The translations under genes were made by a program, and so were the position numbers. From Verticillium longisporum (Eukaryota > Ascomycota > Sordariomycetes > Glomerellales > Plectosphaerellaceae): a DNA stretch of 64,000 nt. Where the stretch lies: NCBI GenBank assembly GCA_019188255.1, contig JAETXT010000008.1:3224001-3288000 (forward strand), in the 5' to 3' direction. Positions 45,601-57,834 of this stretch are shown here, in pieces. Below the pieces are notes generated by a model. That model made no database searches. It was not told the origin of the DNA and saw only the letters and a program-made list of their open reading frames with translations. The first letter of the stretch is position 1, and every line of letters begins with the position of its first letter.

Positions 45601-48600
45601 AGGATCTGTCGAGTTGTCATCCGTGGCGGCCTTGCCGTTGGCAGTCTTGGTGCCAAATTTGGCCTTGTACTGCTCCTCAACAATGTCGATGATGAACTTG
45701 ACGGCCGGGCGCGAGAGATAGTAGATGAAGCCTCGTCGCTGGCTCACCTGGTGTGTGTAGCGGAGAACAATGTTCCGGAGTAAATTGTTCCACTTGAAGT
45801 GCTGGTTGTGAATGACGAAGCGGGATTGTGCGTCGCTCTCCGACTCGGCCCCCGAAGGGTTCACCATGGACTCGCGGTCGACCTCAATCGATGCTTCAGA
45901 AGCGGCATCGCCTTTGAACTTGGGCATCTTGCCATGCGTTGGGGACTTGCTGGTCAGTTGTTGCGCCATGTTTTCGAGGAACGCCTTCTTGTCCCTAAGC
46001 ACGCTACTGTGCCTTCGGAGTGCCTCGAAATCCGCCGCGTAAATCGGGTTATCGCCATCATCGCGTACCATCTTCAGCTCGGCTTCGCCGAGAGTGCGTC
46101 CATGGCCCTCAATTTGCACTTCCAATTGATCCAGGCGTTCCTGGATGAGATGCGCCTGCACACGCCGCGGGTCATCGTCGCGACTCATGATGCAGAAGTG
46201 GGTCGGCTCGTCGCCGAAAGGACTCGTTCGATCAGGATCGCCTGCGATGGAGCCACCGATATCTGTTTGTCGGAAATAAGTAAGCCGAGGCGCGAAGGCC
46301 AGAGGCAAAATCTTCGTGTCGGGATTTGGCTCTGTAGGCAAGATCCAGTCGAGTTCCACAAAGTCGTCCATGTCGATCCAAGTCAGGTCGTTGTCGGGGA
46401 TCGTGAAGCGCGACACATCCGCGGTCTCGACTTGGTCGATTGAGAGGTTCGCCAATGTTCCCTTCTTGATGGCCTCGGTCGTGGTGCCACGTATGCTAGC
46501 CGAGACGGCACGAACGTCTGCGTTGGCCAGGTCAAGCTGTGCGGCGTGGATTTTGATGCCGCTCGTTCTGCTCTGCGTCTTGCGGCCGTGGTCCCTCGTG
46601 TTGAACTCTTCCCGCCGCTGGTGTAAATCGAGCATGAAGCTATCGAATCGTACCTTCAGGCCAGTTGCAGATACCGCACTTTCGGAGTAGTCTTCCACAT
46701 CCTTATGCTTGTAGATATGACTGAGAAACAGGGGCGCCAGCAGGAGATTGTACTTGATGGTCGCGAGGTGCTTGCCAAATTTCTTGCTTGTCCTCTCACG
46801 ACCCGGCCAGAGCGGTCCTTGGCGAATCGGCAGCGACATGGGACCCCCAAAGAGCGACCACCAGGCGAAAAAGTGTGTGAAGAAGCGAGGAGTACAGTGT
46901 ACGGCATTGTAACTGCGTGACGGTGCAGGATTGGTCGCCAACCAATCCCTGTCGCCCGGTGCTCGAACACCAATGGAGAGATGAATGTGGCTGCTCCTGA
47001 AGCCGCGGAAGGCATCGTAGGGAAGGCCATCTTCTTCTCCCTGCGCGTGCTGAGGCGCTCGCAGTACCACGTCGTAGTGCGGCTTGAAATCAAAACTCCG
47101 CTTACCTTCTTGGATGGCTTGCTCGAACACTAGCCCAGTCATCCACTGCACTTTGCCGGACAACTTCATGACCACCTTTTTGAAGGTGATGCCATTCTTG
47201 TAGCTGTCATCAATCAGGTTGCTGTCCTCGTCCCCTGTACGGCGATTAGACTCTCTGACTTGGTGGCTGTAGTCAGGAATGGCCAAGACGTATTCTCCAG
47301 AGTCGACCGTCATGAATCGTTTGGGGTCGTCATCAGCATTGACGTTCCAACGAATGTTGTTGCGCCAACACATGATGAAACCTGCACCGTTGCCTGTGAC
47401 ACAGTACGGATCGCGCGTTCCCTTGAGAGCGAGGTGCAAGTCTCCGTCGCCTCTCCAAGCAATGTGTATCCTGGAATGAAAGTTGAGTCGAATTTTATCC
47501 CAGAAACCAACTCGTTCTGACGGGTCCACCTGCGGCTTGGTGAAGGACTCAATGACCATCATCATGTCTTGGATTGCCGGCTGATAGCAAGGCCCTCCCC
47601 AAGTAATTCTCGTCGGCAGCGCCGTGTTGATGTCGATCCGCATGTCTGAGAATGACTTGATGGGTCCGATTGTACGACGGACATCAATGGCAAAGCCCCT
47701 TCCTGGCCGGCATCTGACTCGAGCGTCCGCGGAGGAATAATGTTGACCTTGATGTGGCGCGTCGATTTCTTGCCGCGATACTCTTCGGCGATGACAAAAT
47801 TCGTCCTGAGCGACATGGCAGACTGTCTTGCTGGTTGGCCAGGCTTGAGGCCCGGGATGTGGATCAGGGGTAACGGGTAGTCACGAAGAGTGACTCTGGC
47901 CTCGCCGATGTCTATGCTCACGTGCATGGGGACCAACAGACCATACTTCATGTCCTTCGGCATGCCTTTGCCTACCGAGTGGATGAATTCAGGCAGATCC
48001 TTCATCGGAAAGGTAGGCTTGTCGATGAGGAGGTGCAGGTCGGTGATGATGGCAGCCATGAGCGCAGGGCGCTGGGGCACCTCAAGAATTCTCTCGGCTT
48101 CTTCCAAGTCGTCGGGAAGATGATCGGGGCCCCAGAAGAGACCGCGCAAATCCCGCATGCTGTTCTTACCCTGTGCGTAGTGACGGTCGATGCGCTTCTT
48201 CCAGCTCGTGGCGTTGTATGCGTCGAGCTTCTGGCGAGCCTCCTGCTCAGCAATCTTACTGCGACCTGTGATACCAAGCGAGCCACCCTCGGGGTCGTAT
48301 CTCGGCTTTCTGCCCCTGTCGGGTTCGTCGCTCGCACGGCGTCGACCGTCAACGCTTCGGCTCCTGGGCTCAGAAGCGCCGTTCTTGCCACGCCCTTTAT
48401 GGAACAGAGAGCGAGCGCGGTGTTTGTTGTGCGAGTCTCTGCGCGACTCTTCCTCGCGGATTTTCTTGCGCTTGAGTTCGAAGGCCTCCTCCCGGGCAAG
48501 CCTTTGCATCTGCTCTACACGACCTGCACGGTAGATCATACCGAGATTCCATTCGAAGGCACCATCCTCAAGCTCAAACAAGAAGGTCTTGGTCCGAATT

Positions 48601-51600
48601 GAGACTTTGGGGACGTTTTTGGGGGCCTCAGGCTGCTTGTCTAATATGTACTCGTTCGTACCTGTCTTGAAGCGGAGGTGTAGTAGGAGCACTGACTTGT
48701 ACACATTGGTGATGTTGTCAGAGATCTTGCTGACAATGACTTCATGTGGAACCGCGAAACGAGTTGCGTCTGCAGCAATATCGAACATTCGTTCCTCTTG
48801 GAAAGCGCCCGATGACGTTTTGCGCCTCGATATCCGGTGATCGATCCGACCTCCTTTGATGCCCAGCAGCCTGGCCCAGACGCCGCGAAGGGGCGGTAGC
48901 TGGTCACACAAGCGATTCTGCTTATAAATTAAGTATGGTGCAGACCACCTGTGGCGGCCAGCCTCGACTCCGTAAATCTGAAGCAACAGCCTCGGGTCAT
49001 GGGGCATATCTGCCTTGACCTGAATCATGGCTGCCTTGAAGTCGACTGTAACGAGCTCTTGCGTGATGGTCGACATGTCACTAAAGTCCATTGGCATCTC
49101 GGGAGAACCTGGCGGAACGAGAAGGTCGCCAGAGAGACTGGCTCTGGAGCCTGGCGGTGATCTCAGGGGAGTAGTGTCCGATCTCGTCTTTACAAATGCT
49201 TTGCGCAGAACCATTCCGGCCACGGCAACCGAGTAATGACGGTACAGAGAGTATTGCAGCAGAATCGTGCGAACACTTGCATGAATGTGGAAAATGGGGC
49301 CTTGCTGATCGCTTGACGTTGAGAAGGCAACCTCAAACCGAGGCATGTTGACAAACGGCTCAGCTTCAACACGATCCGCGGCCTCCACAATGTATGCCTC
49401 AAGGCCTCGAACGTGCAAGGCGACACGCCTTCCATCGCCCGCATTTTGCTGTTTCTTGCGTGGTGAAAGGGGTGCCTTCAGGAGATCTGCATCAGGCGCA
49501 ACGGTACGGCTATTAGCTCGCCGACGAGAGGGCGCCGCTGCAGCCCGTCCAGTCGTTGTGCTCTATACTCGGACGTGAACGAGTCTAGTTGGAGCGACAC
49601 ACCGCGGGTGTCTTCTGATATTTCCTCATCAATGCCGGCGACTTCGAGACTCACGTCAGTAGCCTGCATCTGGAACTGCAAGAGCCAGTCTGGCATGCCA
49701 CGGAGAAAGTTTTGATTTCGAAGCGTCTTGGAGACGACGCGCTTCTTCGGCTCAACATTAAGTCGGAGTTGTCGGAAGATTTGCCTGAGACCGTCGGTGA
49801 TTTCAGGACGCACCATCTTGATAGCAAAAGTGTCAATGCTGCCTGAAGCCACAACGTGGACATCTGGCGCGGCACTGAGCTGTACCTTTAGATCAAAGCT
49901 CTCCGTGTCAACAAGGTTGAAGCGCTCTCCGTTAGAGGTTTGATAGTACAGGTGATGAGATTGCAGTCGCATGGAGGACGCAAGGGAATAGTGAAGCTCT
50001 TGTAAAGCTGAGTGGGAGGATTCCATATCCATGGATATGGACGAGATGTGGGAGATGATGAGGTCAAAGTCGTCGTCTGCGGCAGCCTTGTCCACAGGTG
50101 GCAGCGCTATCCTGACGACCGGCTCGTGCATTGTGAACTTAATGTTCGCCTTTGGCAGAAGCCTCGAAATCAGCACATGACCTGGCTGCTGTCCCATCCT
50201 ATGGGTCTTAGGCCTCTTTGGTGTTTGAGGCTGAAGAATGGCAATCAACAGCGGCAAATGTCGAGGGTCGATGTCGACAGATGGTGATGTGATGACGGAG
50301 TTTGCGAAAAGAATATTCGCGTTTTTGTCTTGCGCCGTGTCATCCCGGGCCAGCTCGACCGTTTTCGATGGCAAGGTCGTTTTGACCGTGGTTGTCGTCA
50401 TGGGAATGTAAATCAGGCGTTCCGGCTTTCCATGGCCATCGTCGAGTCCGATTGATATGGACAGAGCCGCCCCCAGGGCTTCATGTGCAATATCCTTGGA
50501 TGGGAAGTACATTCTGTGGGCTGGTGATTTCGGATCCAGCCGATGAAGATCTACACCGACCTCCTTCATGGAAGCATTGAGCAAAACTGGCGCAGCGTTT
50601 GGCTTGACAGTGTCGACCTTTTTGTCAATCCAACAAAACTAACGGCGAACTGAACTTCCTTGACGCCTCTGAGAATCGAGCTGACGAATTCCTTCGAGTC
50701 GGACACCGTCTGCATGATATCTTCCTCTGTGAGACCCGGGTCGGTGGATTCGCGCTCGGCCTTACCGGCAAAGAGATCAGGCGACTCATGCAGACCGAAA
50801 GAAGGCGATCTCTGGGTTCTGCAGCGCTTGAAACGCTGGACGCAAAGGTGAACGTCGTCGTAGGGAATGTGAATGCGGTTCAGCTTGAGGGCAATGGATG
50901 CGTCTCTCAGACCGTCCAGAGCCTCGTACAGGAAGCCGTGAATGTTGAGCGTAGCGTAGTCTAGGATCTCCAGCGACTCGTTTCCCTCCGCTGTGAAGAG
51001 TACACTCCTGAGAGTCATGATCCATTCAGCCTGCCGTTGCTTCTTTTGCCGGTCGGTCCTGAACTGGAAGAAGAATCGGGCGCGGTCCACCATCTTCCTG
51101 CGGGTGTCCACGGCGATGGTGATGCTGCCGCATTGGATATTGCCCACATCCACAATATTGATCGTCGAATTGGTGGCCACGACGTCTACCATGCGCAGCC
51201 ATTTCACCTGACGATGGATGCGCTTGACGCGGTCCTTCAATTTCATCAAGTGTTTCCATGTCTGGCTCCTCGTGCTCGACGCACCGTTCCGTCGTAGCTT
51301 GGGAAGGTTGAGCAAAGGCTTCGACGGAGAGTCGTCCGATTGAGCGTCGGTCTCGTCGGCTGAGCTCTCCTCGGCCCGTTTTCCCTCGAGTTCTCTGACG
51401 TCAATGGTCACAGACAGCTCGCTGATGACGATGCTCAGCCATGTTGGTTGGGAAAATGTAGGTCGGTGGATGGTCAGGCCCAAGCCTCGGATCTCAACCT
51501 TGAAGCCATCCTTAAAGGTGTAGGCGAGTCGTCGGAGGGAGAAGTAGCCGATTCGCTGTATCGAGACGCCGGTGATGATTCGGATGACGGCGAAGAGAAT

Positions 51601-51663
51601 GAAAGAGGACAGGTAGAGAAGAACGACGACGCCAAAGATGAAGGTCGGGTTGAGGAGCGCCAT
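42699..51663 (-). CDS. fmp27: FMP27/Hobbit/SABRE-family bridge-like lipid transfer protein
   Basis: An intronless gene of about 2,988 aa. It starts at ATG 51663 with a membrane anchor (FIFGVVVLLYLSSFILFAVI) followed by SIQRIGYFSLRRLAYTFKDG, the conserved N terminus of FMP27. Further on are WPPWVPMEVMFDFQTDPFGF (the WPPW domain) and PSERVGFWDKIRLNFHSRI (the GFWDK domain), diagnostic of the family. These proteins form long hydrophobic grooves that move phospholipids between ER and plasma membrane or other membranes. Four one-base breaks interrupt the frame: missing bases at T-run 50619-50623, CCC 49544-49546 and CCCC 47696-47699, and an extra base at CCC 42809-42811. Correcting all four gives an exact codon multiple and the C terminus GKRLSWAPGRTKTG with stop 42699-42701. 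The uncorrected last frame continues to 42409 with a meaningless tail. Confidence 0.92.
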
Positions 51664-53270
51664 GTCGGCCGGCAGCAGAGGCCGAGAAGGGTCCTGGCCC
51701 AGGGCGTGAGCCAGCTGTCGTTCAAGGGGAGATCGTAGGGCTGAAGTCGGTAGGCGTAGGTTTGTGAGGTCACGAAAGTACCACGTCCGACGTATTATGT
51801 TGGCCTCTGGACCGCATCGTGTACCATGTTCGAAAGTCTAGGTCGTTCGTACTCGATATCGATGAGGTTCGTCGTTATGAGGTCGTGAGCTTTGGGTGGA
51901 AGCTTGTAGTGGCGTCGCAAAAGGGACGGGAAGCGAGGTGGGATCTAATCATCTGGGGTTAGTTGGCTGGCCAAGGAGCGAGGATCAGGGCAGACGCATG
52001 TCTAACGCATGCGCGCAGATAAACTGCGCTAGGAGGGATAGGGCGGCATGCGTAGCCGAGGAGAGAGCGAACGCACCAAAGAACTGCGACGGCAGCACGG
52101 AACGATGGAATGGACAAGAAGGGCTGCGATAGCAAAGCATACAGAGAAATGAAATTCGGGAGACGCGGATGGTAGATGGCGTACGCGCGATCAGAGGTAG
52201 GCCAGAACCTCAACAGGGAGATGAAGATCGGGATTGACATTGGCCTGGCCCATCGACTGGCACCAACAATGGCCTCATTGGCTGCAAGCTTGACAGTGAC
52301 AATAGCGGGGCACGTGGGTGGGATGGGACGTACCACACGCGGGGAGGACCCCAAGTGCCCCAAGCTTCCGCTCGCCCCCCCTCACCCCTCTGGATGTTCC
52401 AAACAACATAGCATGCTACAGAGTCATGTCATGGGGTTTAGGTTTCACCAGGGAGGCCAGTCGAGACCTTACTTTATCGGCCGAGTCGCTGTGGCTCAGA
52501 AGCTGTGAAGTTTGGCTGCAAAGGGAAGAGCATTATCCGCGATGAGCAAGTGAGTGCGTGCCTCCGGAAAGAAAATGGCACAAGTCATTCGTGCAGCGGG
52601 CTCCCTGCACGTCACCCACTCAGTCACGCACTGCACCTCAACATCGTCGGTCAGGTTACATCTGCAGATAGTGTTGATCAATCGTTGAGCTGACACTTTG
52701 TTCCAGAAGGCTATCTACGGGCGATCTCACGAGAATTGTTAGCACTTGGCGGTCCGAACATGAAGCCCAACGCGCGCTCCCTTGGACTACTTTCTCACAG
52801 TAGTACCCCCACGTCCAGATTGATGCTTCACAATCGCATGGTAGACATGATTCAAGTCTGATTGACAACTCCCATGTACCTACCTAATTCGGAAACCAAG
52901 ATGGCCACAAGCACACGATACTCGTCAATGTACACCCAGCCGCCTCAGAGCTATGCGTATTGATCTCCTCTAAACCCTTATATTAAATGTCGTTCCGTTG
53001 CTTCTTTTGATCCTGCCGATCATGCTCTTTGCAAAATTGCGATGTCATTCGCTCCTTTAAGCATAGGTATGGTACATATTGTGTGATATACAGTACTGCG
53101 AAATTGTCTGGCCTGCTGCGGCCAATCCTCCTCGTCGCGCTCAATGGCAGATTGCCCACCAGTTCGGGCCCAGCTTTCTCTCTGCCGGTCCTGCTGTAGG
53201 TAGGTGATGGGGTTGAGACCAATCCATTGAACAGCAGCCAATATTGAGAGTGCATTCCCCCCTGGTTCCT
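51664..53270. other. Intergenic region
   Basis: About 1.6 kb without a supported gene. It contains the FMP27 promoter, the 3' flank of the Tim17-like gene, and one TACCTACCTA motif near 52877. Confidence 0.5.
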
Positions 53271-54102
53271 TCAGGCAGCTTTCGGGCTTGCATCGTCAAC
53301 TGGTGGTGGCAATGGTTCGTTCCCTGCTTCTTGATGGGAGGCCCGGAGCTCAGCAATCTTATCATCAATGAGGGCGATTTCCGTATCAATGCGTAGAACT
53401 TTCTCGTCCATGAGATGTCGGTACTCATCGTCGGTGAGCTTCTTGAGAGGACTCCATTTTGACTGTAGAATACTCTTGCTGTTGGGGTTGGCGGGAGCGT
53501 TCACAACGCCGTTGGTGAAAAGCTGGCCTATACCACCGGCGAGTGAAAATATGATGAAGCCAGGCAAAATATTCCTCGGACCGCCTAAGACGCCATATCA
53601 GCACGAGTGTCTTGGCTGCACCATGTGCTGGGTTGCACTACTTACGGATGAGACCGCCAACGGCACCGGCGGTGCCGCCAGCCAGTGCACTCGCTTTTGT
53701 CCTGTCAGTCTTGTTGATGACTGCTTCACCTCCCCATGCCTTGATGGCGACTGTCCTGGACACTGAATGTGGTCAGCAAGGCTTGCCCATGAAGGCAGGT
53801 GACGTCCAACATACACCAAAACGTTGATCCAAGGGTGAACCATTGTATGCCAGACGCAATGCCAAACAACGCCGGTGAGGCATCGCGTATGATGCCCGCC
53901 GTAATGCCAGTGAATACACCAGCCGCACCTTTTGGCAGAGTCAGCATTGTTTGAGCGCGGAACTTTTGTTGGGCGAATGCATATGGGTACCTGTCAACCC
54001 GCCAACTTTGATTGAAGGCACAACGACATCGATCAGCTCTGGAGGCAGCAGACCTCGTCGAGCCTTGGCCCGGGCCTGCGACGTGCTGTCATTCTCAGCC
54101 AT
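53271..54102 (-). CDS. Tim17/Tim22/Tim23-family-like membrane protein
   Basis: Exons 53991-54102, 53817-53928, 53646-53755 and 53271-53584, with introns of 61-62 nt, give 215 aa with correct phases. After a short basic start comes GLLPPELIDVVVPSIKVGG. Three or four Gly-rich membrane segments follow: GVFTGITAGIIR, ALFGIASGIQWFTLGS, ASALAGGTAGAVGGLI and GFIIFSLAGGIGQLF. The GxxxG-type packing and the RGPRNILPG loop are typical of the Tim17 superfamily, which includes TIMMDC1-like complex I assembly factors. The C terminus is a soluble helix, DEYRHLMDEKVLRIDTEIAL. A mitochondrial inner-membrane location is inferred. I do not assign it to Tim17, Tim22 or Tim23 proper, which differ in length and loops. 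Confidence 0.75.
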
Positions 54103-54704
54103 GCTGCAGCAAGTGTGGGAGTCGAGGCAGCGATGATGCCTCCTCACTGAGCTGTCATGGCTCGCTCAACGGGCGTGCAGTTGGTAGGTACTAGTTCGAG
54201 GTACCTTAGGTAGGTGAGCCTGCAGTGTGCATTCGTCGCGGTACTGTACATTACTGCACTGGCTTGGCATGGTCCAAGCCTGGAGCAAATCACGGGTTTT
54301 CCCGGCGACCGAGCCGTGGGGCCCGCGCGTTGGAGGAAGGCGGACCTCGAGCAGCGCTTAACCAGACACGGCTAGCTCTGCCCACCTTTGAATTTTGCAT
54401 CCCTCACACAGCCTGGATCGCCCTCTGGCTGGGAAAAGTTTCCTTCGCCTTTGCCTTTCGCTTCCTGAGGACCAGACCCAGACCCAGCGCCTACAACCTC
54501 CTGGGCCTGCCAACCTCGCACCACGACTTCGATATCGTCACCAACGCGACTTTTCCGGCGACTCGAGCACCCCTCCTCCCCGCCGCCGCCGAATCTCCCG
54601 ACTCCAGTCACCTCCCACGGACGTCAAATCCCTCGGTCGTCCTGTCAGCGCCTGTCTAACGCGCATCGATCCATCTCGTTGCGCGTCGCCCTCCAACCGC
54701 AATC
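54103..54704. promoter_or_regulatory. Divergent promoter region, Tim17-like gene and eIF4B gene
   Basis: Between two divergent starts. It contains a GGTACTAGTTCGAGGTACCT region at about 54185-54210 related to the dispersed TACCTAGGTA motif, and a CT-rich leader before the eIF4B gene. Confidence 0.45.
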
Positions 54705-56936
54705 ATGGGTGCGTTTTTACCCCCCCCCCCCCTTCTCCCCTCTTCCTCGTCATCATCAACCTCGATGCCACGACAACCTTGGCTTGCGATCGCTACCCTC
54801 GCCCAGCATGTTGCTGACACTAACCTTCGAATAGCTCCTAAGAAGAAGGAAGCCCAGAAGATGTCGCTTGGCGACTTCCTCCACGATGAAAGTCAGTTGC
54901 ATCCAGCGATTGTGGTCCCCTCCCCCACTGCCATCTCAACAATACAGCAACCTCGACCTTCGGTACTTCGATTGCTTCTTGAGATGGCATGCTCCTTTGG
55001 ACCGCACCTCGAGACCAAATGACTGACCAATACAAAACAGCTCTTGGAGGATCCTGGGCCGACGAGGTTGAAGACACCTATGGTGAGTTGGCGTGCTTTC
55101 TTTCCACCCATCCCCCGCAGCCTCGCTAACCACCACATAGCTGGTGCGTTACGTTGCGCCCGCTGGCCCTTCCCATACTGTCCCACGTATGCTAACCACC
55201 TCACAGTTGTCGGCACCCAAGCTCTCCCTGCCACCGAGCGCCGTACCGGCTACGGCGCCGGCTCCAGCACTGGCTGGGGCAGCAACGAGCGCAGTTCGTT
55301 GCCCCTCTTTCGTCCCGCTCCTGTTTGCACATGATTAACTCCTTCCTAGGCTATGCCCCGCGCGAGAACTTCGGTGGCCCTCCCAAGCTTCCCGAGAAGC
55401 CCCCTACACCGCTCACCTCGGCAACCTTTCGTACGACGCCACCAACGACACCGTCAACGAATTCTTCGCCGGCTGCGAGATCATCAGCGTCCGCATCATT
55501 GAGGACCGTGAGCAGATGCGCCCCAAGGGTTTTGCCTATGCCGAATTCGCTACTGTCGACGGTCTGAAGAAGGCCCTTGAGCTCGACGGCGAGAACTTTC
55601 AGGGCCGTACCATTCGCGTCAAGATTGCCGACCCCCGTGAGTTCGCTCCGCCTGCCCCACCTGTAGCGTATCACGACTGTATCATGACTGACTCCTTTCA
55701 GCTCGCAACGATGGACGCGGCGGCGATTCCAACCGTGACTTGAGCGACTGGTCGCGCAAGGGTCCCCTGGCCGACCTTCCCGGCCGTGGTGGAAACGATC
55801 GTGGTGGTGACATTGGAGTGCGCCGTGGTCCTCGAGAGCCACGTGAACCTCGCGAGTTCGCCCCTGACGATGGCAAGGTTCGCGACTTTGGCAACTGGGA
55901 GCGCAAGGGCCCCCTGGCTCCTGCACCACAGCCGGAGCGCTCTGGTCCCCGCGAGGGAAGCCACTCTGGAGAGGCTGGTCTCGGAGCCCGTTCCGATTCG
56001 TACCGTGGTGGTGACCGCCGCCAGTCTCCTGCCACTTGGGGTGAGGGCCAGAACCTCCCTCCCCGTCAGGAGGGTCAGCGTGCCCCACGCCACGACAGCG
56101 TCGACCGCCCGGAGCGCGAGCCCCGCGAACCCACCGCTGCCGAGAAGGATAACCAGTGGCGCGCCGGCATGCGCCCAGACGCCTCGAAGGAGCAGTCTCG
56201 CGACGGCAGCGAGGCCCCCGGCTCCCCCTCGGCTGCCCCCGCCGCGGCCGTCGCCCCCGCTGGCCGTCCGAAGCTCAACCTCGCCAAGAGGACTGTCTCC
56301 GAGGCTCCCGATGTCCTGTCCCCGTCCGCCACCTCCGACGCCAAGGCCAGCCCCTTCGGTGCCGCACGACCTATCGACACTGCTCAGCGCGAGCGCCTGA
56401 TCGAGGAGAAGAGGCTTCAGCAGCTCCAGGAGAAGCGCGAGGCCGACGAGAAGGCTAAGGAGGAGAAGCGCCTCGCGAAGGAGGCTGCTGCCAAGGAGGC
56501 CGCCGAGAAGGCTGAGGAGGAAGCTGCCAAGGCCAGTGAGGCGCAGACGGCCCCTGAAGAGGCAAAGGAGGCCCCGAAGGAGGGTGAGCAGGCTGACGCC
56601 GCTGCTGCCCCCTCTGATGAGAAGATCCCCATCCGATCCAAGGGACCCCGCGAGGGTGCGCCGCCCATCAAGACCCGCCCCTCCGATGGCGGTAACTGGA
56701 GGTCGGCTTCCAGCGATCTCAAGTCGCCTCGCGGACCTCCAACCGGACCCCGCCGTGGAGGCGGTGCCCCTGCTCGTGGCGCTCGCAACGAGGGCCCCCG
56801 CCCTCCACGAGCCAACGGCTCTCCCTCGAACCGTGGTCCTGCAAGCCCCGACGCTGCTGATGCTCCCGCTGTCGATGCCGACGGCTGGACCACTGTTGCG
56901 CCTGTCAGCAAGGGTCGTCGTGGCGGACGTGCCTAG
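54705..56936 (+). CDS. tif3: Translation initiation factor eIF4B (Tif3-like)
   Basis: Six exons: 54705-54708, 54835-54891, 55041-55082, 55207-55293, 55350-55636 and 55702-56936, about 570 aa. The first exon is only ATGG. The spliced start MAPKKKEAQKMSLGDFLHDE and the SWADEVEDTY motif are typical of fungal eIF4B. An RRM follows, with RNP2-like AHLGNLSY and RNP1 KGFAYAEF, then arginine/aspartate-rich repeats (SDWSRKGPLADLPG, NWERKGPLAPAP) and a Glu/Lys/Ala-rich coiled segment. The factor stimulates eIF4A helicase and mRNA loading onto the small ribosomal subunit. One base is missing in the C-run 55400-55404: with six Cs the RRM reads PPYTAHLGNLSYDATND and all exon phases close. The intron 55083-55206 may hold a 3-nt exon (see findings). 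Confidence 0.93.
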
Positions 56937-57834
56937 GTGGCATGGTGTAGATAATACCCCTACCCGGCCCGATACCCGAAATGACTTTTCTCAACCCCTC
57001 TTACGACGCGAGGCTTCTCAATCCCCTGCCCTCAAAATGTGCTTTGTCAAAAGCGTTCGCTAAATGCTGGTCCGCCCCAACAGAGCGGATCGGATTTCGG
57101 GCGAAAGAATGTCTGTCTGCCCTTGGCAGTTTGATCTTCACTCGAATATCGACTGCACCAAAGCTGCAGACGCCTTACGGCCTTCTACGGAGTTATGACG
57201 ACGGAAAAAGGTTGCCCGCATCCTCGGACGCGCTTTTCCCCTCCCTTATCACGGCCCTTGTTGCTTTTTGATTCGACTGCTCGCTTTTTTCCTTCTTGGC
57301 CCCTCCCGCTTGCATCTGACGAAAAAAAAGCCTCTCTCCAACTCATGATGCGCGACATTAGACGGTGGAATGCTATGGGAGGGTTTGGCACTGGCTTTTT
57401 CTGATCTTGTTTCCTCCCCACCCCCCTCCCGCGTCGCACTGGTCTGATCATGTTCCCTTTTTGTCCGGTAGGCCGACTGGTGTTGCCCGTGGACGAAAAG
57501 AAAAAGAGGAGGGCATATTCCTTCTGCTTGATTCCTGTTTGTTTTTTTTCCCTTTCCTCTCTCGGGGTTTCTCAGCGGCGTCACAGGCCGATGGTTATTA
57601 GCATGGCGAGGGGGATCGGAGGCAGGAAACACGGGAGGCGTCGTTTGGGCGAGGAATCTAGTGTGCGCGGGGCCTTTGGGAGGCTCATCGATAGACACGG
57701 AACCTACCCGCGAGACAAATGATGACAGTTGAACTTCACACGTTTGCATGGTGACACTGATGACTACAGTATTGAAACGGATATCCTTGCATTCCTTTTT
57801 TTACCTTAGTCTGGCTATAGAAAGAGCATTTCCA
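56937..57834. other. Convergent 3' flanks of the eIF4B and EFL1 genes
   Basis: About 0.9 kb between two converging genes, rich in T and C homopolymers. No gene recognised. Confidence 0.55.
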
